64,000 bases of DNA from Gemmatimonadota bacterium (GTDB taxonomy: Bacteria > JAAXHH01), in contig VXWP01000039.1 of the NCBI GenBank assembly GCA_009835325.1, forward strand, positions 58,586 through 122,585. Direction: 5' to 3'. A program made the position numbers and the translations under genes. Numbering within the stretch: the first letter of the stretch is position 1; every line of letters starts with the position of its first letter. Shown piece by piece: positions 26,086 to 33,353 of this stretch. Under the pieces are notes generated by a model. The model was given only the letters and a program-made list of their open reading frames with translations. It had not been told where the DNA came from and searched no databases.

Positions 26086-27015
26086 ATGACCGTACTGAGA
26101 CCCTCCTTTTTCATGACGCGGACGCGGGACTTCCTACCCCTGCTGCTGAACCTGCCGGCGGTGATCCTGCTCCTCGCCTTCATCGCCTATCCCATCGGCA
26201 TCTCCTTCTGGATGAGCCTGCACCGGTACAACCTGCGGCGACCCGACCAGGTGTACTTCCACGGCCTGGAGAACTACGCGACCATCCTCGCGAGCCCCGA
26301 GTTCTGGAACGCGCTGTGGATCTCGCTGTACTTCACCTTCATGGCGGTCCTATTGGTCATCGTGATCGCCATGGCCATCGCCCTGCTGCTCCACGAGTCC
26401 TTCCGCGGCCGCGGCGTCGTGCGTGCCTTGCTGCTCATTCCCTGGGCCATTCCGGGTGTGGTCAACGGCCTGATGTGGGTCGGCCTTCTCGGCGATTACG
26501 GTGCCTTCAACGCAATGCTGGAGGACACGGTCGCGACTGTCAACTACCTGTTTGGTATCAACATTGTATATACCGGCATGGCCTCGCCCTTCGTCGCGCT
26601 GAACGCCGCCATCGGCGCCCACGTGTGGCGGAGCGTGCCCTTCGCCTGCATCATCTTCCTGGCGGCCATCCAGGCCATTCCGACGGAACAGTACCGGGCC
26701 GCCCGGGTGGACGGCGCCACGTCGTGGAACCGCTTCCGGTTCATCACCCTGCCCTGGCTGTACCACGCCGTGCTCGTCGTCGCCATCTTCGAAACCATGA
26801 ACGGCTTCCGGGCCTTCGACCTGATCTACGCGCTCACGGGCGGCGGTCCCGGCGACGCGACCCACGTGATCGCCTGGCAGACCTACAAGGAGGCCTTCGC
26901 CCGGCTCGACTTCGGCGGGGCCAACGCCTATTCGTACCTGATCACGCTGATTACCATGACGCTGGCCATCATCTACATCCGGCTGCTGTACCGCCGCGGA
27001 CTCGTCCAGGGATAG
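26086..27015 (+). CDS. ABC sugar permease, MalF/UgpA type
   Basis: 309 residues with six membrane helices. The conserved cytoplasmic loop is RAARVDGATSWNRFRFITLPWLYH, the EAA motif that docks on the ATPase. LLIPWAIPGVVNGLMWVGLLGDYGAFN precedes it, and the C-terminal ALTGGGPGDATHVIAWQTYKEAF is typical of MalF-like subunits. It starts 10 nt after the binding-protein gene and pairs with the next permease to form the translocation channel. Confidence 0.94.
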   Translation: MTVLRPSFFMTRTRDFLPLLLNLPAVILLLAFIAYPIGISFWMSLHRYNLRRPDQVYFHGLENYATILASPEFWNALWISLYFTFMAVLLVIVIAMAIALLLHESFRGRGVVRALLLIPWAIPGVVNGLMWVGLLGDYGAFNAMLEDTVATVNYLFGINIVYTGMASPFVALNAAIGAHVWRSVPFACIIFLAAIQAIPTEQYRAARVDGATSWNRFRFITLPWLYHAVLVVAIFETMNGFRAFDLIYALTGGGPGDATHVIAWQTYKEAFARLDFGGANAYSYLITLITMTLAIIYIRLLYRRGLVQG

Positions 27016-27024
27016 GGGACTATC

Positions 27025-27870
27025 ATGTGGCGACGCGCCTCGCTCTACATCTATGCCCTGGCGGCCGTGATCTACCTGACTTTGCCCTTCGCCTGGGTGG
27101 CGGCCGTCAGCCTCATGCCCGAACGGGAGGTGACGCAGCAGCGCTGGTGGCCCGATGAGCCCACCATCGGCAACTACAGCCTCTATTTCGACGTGGAGGG
27201 ACGGACGGCGGACGTGGGCGCCGCCATCGCCCGGCAGTTCCCCCGGGCCATCGTCAACAGCCTGATCATCGGCACCGCGGTGATGCTCCTCAACCTGACC
27301 TGCGGTTCCCTGGCGGCCTACGCCCTGTCGCGCCTGCCGTTCCGGGGCAACCTGCTGCTCCTGCTGTTCTATCTCGGTTCGCGGAGCGTGCCCGGCGTGG
27401 CCATCATGATCCCCATGTACCTGCTGATGCGGAGCTACGGACTCCTCGACACGCACCTGTCGGTGATCCTGTCCCACACGACCTTCACCCTGCCCTTCAC
27501 TATCTGGATCCTGAAGGGCTATTTCCAGACCGTGCCCCTGGACCTGGAACGGGCCGCACGGGTCGACGGCTGCACGCCGCTGGGCGCGCTGCTGCGGGTG
27601 TTTCTGCCGGTAACGACGCCGGGACTGGTCGCCGTGGGCATCTTCGCCTTCATCGCGTCCTGGGGCGAGTTTCTCTTCGCCCTGCTCTTCACCACCACCA
27701 TCGCCTCCCGTCCGGTCACGGTACTGGCGTCGGATTTCGCCCAGGAACTGCAGGTGCCCTTCACCGTCATCGCCGCGGGCGGCGTGCTGGTCATCCTCCT
27801 ACCCCTGGTCCTGTCCTTCCTCTTCCAGCGGCTCATCATCCAGGGCATCGGCGGTTCGGTGACGGGGTAG
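27025..27870 (+). CDS. ABC sugar permease, MalG/UgpE type
   Basis: 281 residues, six membrane helices. The EAA loop reads LERAARVDGCTPLGALLRVFLPVTTPGL, and the N-terminal loop contains QQRWWPDEPTIGNYSLYF as in MalG-family subunits. RSVPGVAIMIPMYLLMRSYGLLDTH is the usual helix 3 region. It lies 9 nt after the MalF-type gene. The two permeases and the ATPase downstream make a standard importer. Confidence 0.94.
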   Translation: MWRRASLYIYALAAVIYLTLPFAWVAAVSLMPEREVTQQRWWPDEPTIGNYSLYFDVEGRTADVGAAIARQFPRAIVNSLIIGTAVMLLNLTCGSLAAYALSRLPFRGNLLLLLFYLGSRSVPGVAIMIPMYLLMRSYGLLDTHLSVILSHTTFTLPFTIWILKGYFQTVPLDLERAARVDGCTPLGALLRVFLPVTTPGLVAVGIFAFIASWGEFLFALLFTTTIASRPVTVLASDFAQELQVPFTVIAAGGVLVILLPLVLSFLFQRLIIQGIGGSVTG

Positions 27871-27942
27871 GCAAGCGATAGGATAGTCAGATGGTCAGAA
27901 GATCCCGCGGCCGGTTCATCGTTTAGTTGAGGAGCAAATCCA

Positions 27943-29124
27943 TTGGCTCGAGTCCGGTTAAACAACCTTACGAAACACTTCGGCGATGTGGTGGCCGTGG
28001 ACGACGTCACGCTCGACATCGCCGATCGCGAGTTCCTGACGCTCCTGGGTCCCTCGGGCTGTGGCAAGACCACCCTGCTCAACATGATCGCCGGGCTCGA
28101 ATCCCCCACGGCGGGCGAGGTATGGTTCGACGACCGGAACGTGACGGCCGTGCCGCCCGAACGGCGGGACATCGCCATGGTATTCCAGACCTACGCCCTC
28201 TATCCCCACATGAGCGTCTTCGACAACGTCGCCTTTGGTCTCAAGATGCGCGGCGTGCCCGCGGAGGATCGAAAACGACTCGTGCTGGAAGCGTCAAAGA
28301 CCATGGAGATCGAACACCTGCTGGACCGCAAGCCCCGGGCGCTCAGCGGCGGCCAGCGGCAGCGGGTCGCCCTGGCCCGCGCCATCGTACGCGATCCGGG
28401 CGTGTTCCTCCTCGACGAACCGCTTTCCAATCTGGACGCACAGCTTCGCGTGGTGATGCGCACGGAACTCAAGCGGCTCCACGGCGAGCTGGAAATGACC
28501 TTCGTCTACGTCACCCACGACCAGGCCGAATCGCTCATCCTCTCCGACCGTATCGTGGTCATGAAGGAGGGGCAGATCCAGCAGATCGGCACCCCCGAGT
28601 CCATTTACGACAACCCCGCCAACACCTTCGTGGCGGGTTTCGTGGGGAGCCCGCCCATCAACCTGCTCAAGGGCACGCTGGAACAATCGGCCGGTGGCGT
28701 CTGGCGGGTAGTCGGCGAGGGGTACGCTTGTGATGTGGCTGCGTCGATGGTAGAGCGCATGGAACCGCCGGAAGGGCAGGAGGTATTTCTGGGTGTTCGG
28801 GCCGAGGACATCGGGGTAGAACCGGCTCCGGCATCACCGGGATCGACCAGTAAGGCACCAGATTCCGCGACTGCGGTAGCCTCGGCGCCGGACTCCGGGT
28901 CAAATAACTCCCGGCCTCCAGTCCGGGCAACGGTCGTCGTGCGCGAACCCATGGGCAGCGACCTTTACCTGACGGTTGATGTCGGAGGCACCAACGTCAA
29001 GGTGCGCACCCGGCCGGACGTTCGTTTCGACCGGGGCGACAGCGTGGATCTCTCTTTTGACCCTGGGAAGATACATCTGTTCGACGGGGAGAATGGAGAG
29101 GCGCTGACCACATCAAAATTATGA
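27943..29124 (+). CDS. ABC importer ATPase, MalK/UgpC/MsmX type
   Basis: 393 residues from a TTG start with GAGGAG upstream. Walker A is [10 protein letters not shown]-loop [14 protein letters not shown], signature [15 protein letters not shown], Walker [13 protein letters not shown] and H-loop VTHDQ. The C-terminal OB/TOBE domains bind the permease and regulators. Between the two TOBE parts (about residues 300-325) is a Ser/Ala/Pro-rich insertion not normal for the family. It energises the importer encoded by the three genes upstream. The gene ends where base composition drops into the AT-rich island. Confidence 0.95.
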   Translation: MARVRLNNLTKHFGDVVAVDDVTLDIADREFLTLLGPSGCGKTTLLNMIAGLESPTAGEVWFDDRNVTAVPPERRDIAMVFQTYALYPHMSVFDNVAFGLKMRGVPAEDRKRLVLEASKTMEIEHLLDRKPRALSGGQRQRVALARAIVRDPGVFLLDEPLSNLDAQLRVVMRTELKRLHGELEMTFVYVTHDQAESLILSDRIVVMKEGQIQQIGTPESIYDNPANTFVAGFVGSPPINLLKGTLEQSAGGVWRVVGEGYACDVAASMVERMEPPEGQEVFLGVRAEDIGVEPAPASPGSTSKAPDSATAVASAPDSGSNNSRPPVRATVVVREPMGSDLYLTVDVGGTNVKVRTRPDVRFDRGDSVDLSFDPGKIHLFDGENGEALTTSKL

Positions 29125-29251
29125 TCTCATACTAACTGTATAGCAGAGTTCTTGATCCTGCAGGTTTCTCTTTAAAAAAACAATTGGTGTTTACAAATGT
29201 CGTAATTTATACGAAAGGGAAACATGTAGTAACGAACTGGTGGAGATGTGT

Positions 29252-29653
29252 TCACAACCCAGATTGGCTGCAACTTCGCATGTACTGAAAACTACTGAAA
29301 CAGTTATCTACGTCGTAGGGTGAACCATCAGAACGAATCTCTCCTTCTCGATCAAAACATAACGGACCATCGAAGTTACACTCAACAAATGACCCATCTG
29401 GGTTCAACCATATCCATGTAAAACCATCGCCACCTTTTGATTTCAACTTGCCTTCATCGCCAATAATCTCCCATGCATCCCTAAGGTCGGGAGCGCCAGC
29501 GTGACCAGCAGGTCTTAACATAAGATATTCTTCATATGTGACGATTCGAACGCTGGTCGGAAATTGTGACGGTGAATCGTTGCACTGTACACCGAATACC
29601 ATTGCCGAGACTACGACGAACATAGTTTTAGTACATAAAACGGGATTCGTCAT
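29252..29653 (-). CDS. Small lipoprotein of unknown function, last gene of the methyltransferase operon
   Basis: 133 residues, unrecognised. The N-terminal hydrophobic segment (MFVVVSAMVFGVQC) ends in a lipobox-like Cys24. The mature part has a segment WTWIWLNPDGSFVECNFDG-like in style and four further Cys, perhaps disulphide-bonded. Its ATG overlaps the stop of the small basic gene upstream (ATGA), which places it in the same operon as the methyltransferase-HNH gene. AT-rich, like the rest of the island. Confidence 0.65.
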   Translation of the reverse strand: MTNPVLCTKTMFVVVSAMVFGVQCNDSPSQFPTSVRIVTYEEYLMLRPAGHAGAPDLRDAWEIIGDEGKLKSKGGDGFTWIWLNPDGSFVECNFDGPLCFDREGEIRSDGSPYDVDNCFSSFQYMRSCSQSGL

Positions 29654-29847
29654 TTATCCCTATTCTTCTTTCGCATAAACTCCCATTGCTTCTGTGGTGG
29701 CGTTTTCGCATCAGCGCGTGCCAAATCTTCCGGGGAAGCAGCAATTGGCGGTGGTAGTGGATATATTACGGGCCTTCCACGCGTACGCGTAGGAGATGTA
29801 CTACCGACGATTTCTTTTTCCTTTGCCTTGCGTTTGCGCTTCACCAA
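29650..29847 (-). CDS. Small highly basic protein downstream of the methyltransferase
   Basis: 65 residues from a TTG or, one codon on, GTG start; 12 nt after the methyltransferase stop. The N-terminus is Lys/Arg-rich (KRKRKAKEKE), the middle Pro-rich (RPVIYPLPPPIAASP) and the end basic. It is probably disordered and could bind nucleic acid. There is no family match. The tight overlap at both ends argues that it is translated. Confidence is limited by its size. Confidence 0.5.
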   Translation of the reverse strand: MVKRKRKAKEKEIVGSTSPTRTRGRPVIYPLPPPIAASPEDLARADAKTPPQKQWEFMRKKNRDK

Positions 29848-29859
29848 AAAGTATCTGCC

Positions 29860-31152
29860 TTAGTACGGTTCATCAACGGACATTTGAGCATTCATAACGG
29901 ATACTCCATCTGAAGGGTAGTGTGGAAACCCCGGTTTGTAATACGGTTTACTGGTGGAATCACTACCCAGTTTCCACAACAGATACTCCATGCCGAACGA
30001 CCCCTTAACGCTGTTGCAGTACCCACATAACAGTTGCAGATTGGAGAGGTGGTCCGTGCCACCCACGCTACGGGCGATGATGTGATCCACCGTCAAGTTG
30101 TTGATCTTAAAGTGTTCCCTGCATCCGTTGCAATTCCCTTCCTGTTCGCCGTACAGGGCCGTTTTGTTCTCCTTGCAGTTGTACTTAGGCAGTTTGCCAA
30201 GATCGGTACGTTTAGGGATATCGAAACGTTGTGTAAGTGAGTAGAAAAGGCCCCCTGCGTCCTGAATCCGTTCCCTTACGAGTTCGTAAGCCTTCGGGGA
30301 AATGTCTATCCCCACCCATTGCCTGTTCAGGTTGTGAGCTGCTACACAGGCCGTAGCGCAACCGCAGAACGGATCCAACACAACATCCCCTTCATTGCTA
30401 CTGGCCTTTATAATTCGTTCCAGTAAGGCAAGGGGTTTCTGTGTTGGGTAACCTGTGCGTTCCTTCGATTGGGAATTAAGTACGGGAATAAACCAAACAT
30501 CCCCTGCCCTTACACCTTTAGGATCAATGTCAGTAACGTAAACATCCCCATCCTTGATTCTGGTATGGTAATGCTGCTTTCGTTCCAAAGAACGTTCAGT
30601 GTACGGGTCGTAGAGGACATTGTATTGGTAATAGTCGTTCTTGGTGTAGAAAAGAATAACGTCATGCAATCGTTGAAAACGTTTCGCCTTCCCGGTCCAC
30701 CTTCGATAGTGCCAAATCACTTCGTTTCTTAATCTGTACCGTCCAAAAATCGAATCCATAATCAGCTTTAAATAATGACTCATGGTGGGATCACAATGTA
30801 GGTATATTGACCCTGTATCCTTCAAAACGCGGTGCATTTCCAACAACCTGGGGGCCATGTAGATAAGGTAAGCCTTATCGGAGTCCGTCAACGTAGCATT
30901 TATGATCCTCGTAAGAACAGGATGGTTTTTCTCGAAATCCAGAAGCCACGCAAGGTCTATATCACTAAGTGTCCAAGTGTCCTTGAATTCGGCTCCGGCC
31001 GCCTTGCTCCCAATCGGTGCGGCGTAGTCGTGGTTCGAATTGAACGGAGGATCGAGGTAGATCAAGTCCACGGAATCGGAATTCATGCCGCGAAGGACTG
31101 GTAAATTGTCCGATGTCCACATGGTTTCATTGACCCAGTTAGACGTTGCCAT
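29860..31152 (-). CDS. DNA methyltransferase (N6-adenine/N4-cytosine, beta type) fused to an HNH nuclease
   Basis: 430 residues from the ATG at 31152, which has AGGGG 9 nt upstream; an ATG at 31161 overlaps that ribosome site. The methyltransferase part has the catalytic DPPF (about residue 34) in LIYLDPPFNSN, and the SAM-binding VLDPFCGCATACVAA near residue 265, the beta-class order. Residues 335-400 hold an HNH domain: a CNGC zinc knuckle, VDHIIARSVGGTDHLSNLQLLC and GYCNSVKG. Free methyltransferases modify a DNA site; the attached HNH could nick or cut. This may be a compact restriction-modification enzyme or a mobile-element methylase. It sits in a leftward four-gene operon divergent to the Mre11/SMC/OLD genes. 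Confidence 0.9.
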   Translation of the reverse strand: MATSNWVNETMWTSDNLPVLRGMNSDSVDLIYLDPPFNSNHDYAAPIGSKAAGAEFKDTWTLSDIDLAWLLDFEKNHPVLTRIINATLTDSDKAYLIYMAPRLLEMHRVLKDTGSIYLHCDPTMSHYLKLIMDSIFGRYRLRNEVIWHYRRWTGKAKRFQRLHDVILFYTKNDYYQYNVLYDPYTERSLERKQHYHTRIKDGDVYVTDIDPKGVRAGDVWFIPVLNSQSKERTGYPTQKPLALLERIIKASSNEGDVVLDPFCGCATACVAAHNLNRQWVGIDISPKAYELVRERIQDAGGLFYSLTQRFDIPKRTDLGKLPKYNCKENKTALYGEQEGNCNGCREHFKINNLTVDHIIARSVGGTDHLSNLQLLCGYCNSVKGSFGMEYLLWKLGSDSTSKPYYKPGFPHYPSDGVSVMNAQMSVDEPY

Positions 31153-31176
31153 AACTAACATCCCCTATTGGGCTGC

Positions 31177-31752
31177 TTATTTCTTAGGATCGTCACAATT
31201 TTGAGACGAGATAAACTCTTTCCATTGCCTACTAAGTACGGACACTTCACTTAACACGTTACTTAATTTGCCTTCTACTGCACTTAAACTGATTTCTATT
31301 GTTTTAACGATATCTTGGTATGGCGATAGACGTGTTAGTTCTTCATCATAAGAATCTGTTTCAATAACATCTTCGCCGCACAGGCGTTTTTTACCATGAT
31401 GATACCTATACTTCACTTTATATGATTCTCCGCTTGTTTTCTCCTTTAATGTCCACACCGTTCCCCACATAGACTCCCTATATTCTCCAGGTGCCAAAGA
31501 TGACAGTAACCCGGTTGACAATGGGCCTCTAATATCCGGAATCGGATATTCCATCTCGAAAGATATATCTGTCGCCACGTCTTTCCCTATGTTGTGTATT
31601 CGCAATTTCAACAAACCAGGACGAAGGTGATCGTGATGAGTATACACAATGATTCTGGGACGTGTTTGTGACTTGAACGTCCGCCATGCAATCACCGCGA
31701 TTGATATCGTTACCAAAACCATTAGCCCATTTACAATGGTGCCCACGTCCAC
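31177..31752 (-). CDS. Membrane-anchored protein of unknown function, first gene of the methyltransferase operon
   Basis: 191 residues from a GTG with AAGGGG upstream. One N-terminal membrane helix (VGTIVNGLMVLVTISIAVIAW) is followed by a beta-rich domain with LKLRIHNIGKDVATDISFEMEYPI, the pattern of an Ig-like domain seen in membrane-bound hypothetical proteins. A C-terminal predicted coiled coil or helix follows (VEGKLSNVLSEVSVL). Its upstream sequence resembles that of the methyltransferase gene (both contain AGGGGATGTTA), and the gap between them is 24 nt. Function unknown; AT-rich. Confidence 0.7.
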   Translation of the reverse strand: MDVGTIVNGLMVLVTISIAVIAWRTFKSQTRPRIIVYTHHDHLRPGLLKLRIHNIGKDVATDISFEMEYPIPDIRGPLSTGLLSSLAPGEYRESMWGTVWTLKEKTSGESYKVKYRYHHGKKRLCGEDVIETDSYDEELTRLSPYQDIVKTIEISLSAVEGKLSNVLSEVSVLSRQWKEFISSQNCDDPKK

Positions 31753-31826
31753 AATAACATCCCCTTAGATTGGATAGCTCATAGCCTACAGACTTTGACT
31801 CATTTCATTATTGTTTCTGTGGTCTC

Positions 31827-32165
31827 TTATTCAACCAAATCATTACACTTTAGTTTCTTGCCTTCAAGTCCCAAAACGATAGAACACATCTGATCCATCA
31901 CGTATCTGTGCATGTGCTTGCCACTCATTTTGTGATACGTTCCATGATAACCGCGATTGAATACCGACCGCTGCGTTTCAGACGCTTTGGTGGTTGCTTA
32001 GGTTTCGCTTACGTACTCACCCTGCGAGTGCTTTAGTTTTACCGCCTCGTGACTATAACCCGTCACGCAGTATACGCTTTCGCTTCATCTGTGTAAACCG
32101 TCAAACGGAACTTGATTACCGAAGGCATTCTGGTTTTATTACCGTAGTTTGCTTCAAAATGCATC
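31827..32165 (-). pseudogene. Decayed IS1595-family (ISXO2-like) transposase, C-terminal part
   Basis: Reading the minus strand in two frames recovers pieces of an ISXO2-like DDE transposase in the right order. They are VYTDEAKAYTA near 32085-32105; then, after a stop and frameshift, HEAVKLKHSQGEYVSET, a stop, and SETQRSVFNRGYHGTYHKMS; then GKHMHRYV joined directly to MDQMCSIVLGLEGKKLKCNDLVE and a stop at 31827. In intact relatives about 20 residues (the EFAGRHN region) separate the last two blocks, so there is also an internal deletion. The N-terminal zinc ribbon and first catalytic Asp are gone. I found no terminal inverted repeats. It lies exactly between the two divergent operons of the island. 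Confidence 0.85.
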
Positions 32166-32213
32166 AATTTTCAATATTGTGAAGATTACGTTTGATATAG
32201 GAAACAGTTGTCT

Positions 32214-33353
32214 ATGGTAAGGTTTATTCATACCTCCGACTGGCAGATAGGTAAGGTATTTCGGTTTTTGGATGACACCACGATGGGGTTACTCCAGGAA
32301 GCGCGTTTACAAGCAATTAATCGCATAGGAGAGCAAGCTCATAATTGCGAGGTCGAAGACGTTCTAGTAGCCGGTGATATCTACGACATGGAGGAACTTA
32401 CACCTCAATCGGTTAATCGACCACTTGAACGGATGCGAACCTTCTCGAACGTTGTATGGCATCTTATACCTGGAAACCACGATCCACATCGTCCAAATGG
32501 TCTATGGGATCGACTTTTACACAGGGGCCTGCCTGACAATGTGCGAGTCTACATAAAGCGAGAGCCAGTGATTCTAAAGGACAACGATTTGGCGCTTTTG
32601 CCTGCACCACTGCATTACCGGCATGAACTCGATGATATTACTGCCTACATGGATCATGTTGAACTTGCGGATGGCGTCGTGAGGATTGGGCTTGCTCACG
32701 GAACAGTTACTGATTTCGGATCCAGTAGTGGGAGAGCACCTAACTTCATTACGCCAGACCGTATACGAAGCGCAGACCTCGATTATCTCGCACTCGGAGA
32801 TTGGCACGGTCAGTTAAAGATCAATGAGAGGTGTTGGTACAGTGGAACCCCAGAAGTTGATGCATTTCATACAGAAAACGGCGGTCAAGCATTACTAGTC
32901 AAAATCGAGGGACGTGGTGCTACCCCAGTAGTGGAACCGTTTCCAACCGGATACTATACGTGGGAGCGAGTTACGGAACAAATCAATTGCGGTGAAGACA
33001 TTGACTACCTTGAAACCAGACTACGTGGTCTAGCTGAAGCACTAGATCGAGTATTGATTCACCTCGAAATAGAGGGTGCAGTGTCGTTAGAAGACCGCCA
33101 GCGTTTTCAGAATCAAATAACCGACGGCGTTACAGCCGCTTTCTGTTATATGAGAATTGATGATGACCATCTGTACTCTAAGCCAACAGAAAGGGATCTT
33201 GATCAAATCGATCGAGGAGGTTTCGTGCGTGCTGCTGCGGAAGAGTTGAAGCAGCGAGCAGAAGACGATAGTGACGAGGAACAAGCAATCGCCGCTCAGG
33301 CTCTACATCGGCTATTTATAGAACATATGAAGTTACAGGCGGGCCAACAGTGA
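32214..33353 (+). CDS. Mre11/SbcD-like metallophosphoesterase nuclease
   Basis: 379 residues from the ATG at 32214 (AGGAAA upstream). The phosphoesterase motifs are in order: TSDWQIGK (Asp9; the usual DxH has Gln11 here), VLVAGDIYDM, LIPGNHDPH, IGLAHGT and YLALGDWHG. Mre11/SbcD proteins cut DNA ends and hairpins together with a Rad50/SbcC ATPase. The next gene encodes such an ATPase and overlaps this one by 4 nt. The C-terminal 130 residues should form the capping and ATPase-binding part. AT-rich composition and the island setting suggest a mobile defence role rather than the housekeeping SbcCD. Confidence 0.9.
   Translation: MVRFIHTSDWQIGKVFRFLDDTTMGLLQEARLQAINRIGEQAHNCEVEDVLVAGDIYDMEELTPQSVNRPLERMRTFSNVVWHLIPGNHDPHRPNGLWDRLLHRGLPDNVRVYIKREPVILKDNDLALLPAPLHYRHELDDITAYMDHVELADGVVRIGLAHGTVTDFGSSSGRAPNFITPDRIRSADLDYLALGDWHGQLKINERCWYSGTPEVDAFHTENGGQALLVKIEGRGATPVVEPFPTGYYTWERVTEQINCGEDIDYLETRLRGLAEALDRVLIHLEIEGAVSLEDRQRFQNQITDGVTAAFCYMRIDDDHLYSKPTERDLDQIDRGGFVRAAAEELKQRAEDDSDEEQAIAAQALHRLFIEHMKLQAGQQ

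Noticed and set aside
24540-26183. A 547-residue minus-strand frame
   Set aside because: Antisense to the ABC binding-protein gene; no motif or ribosome site.
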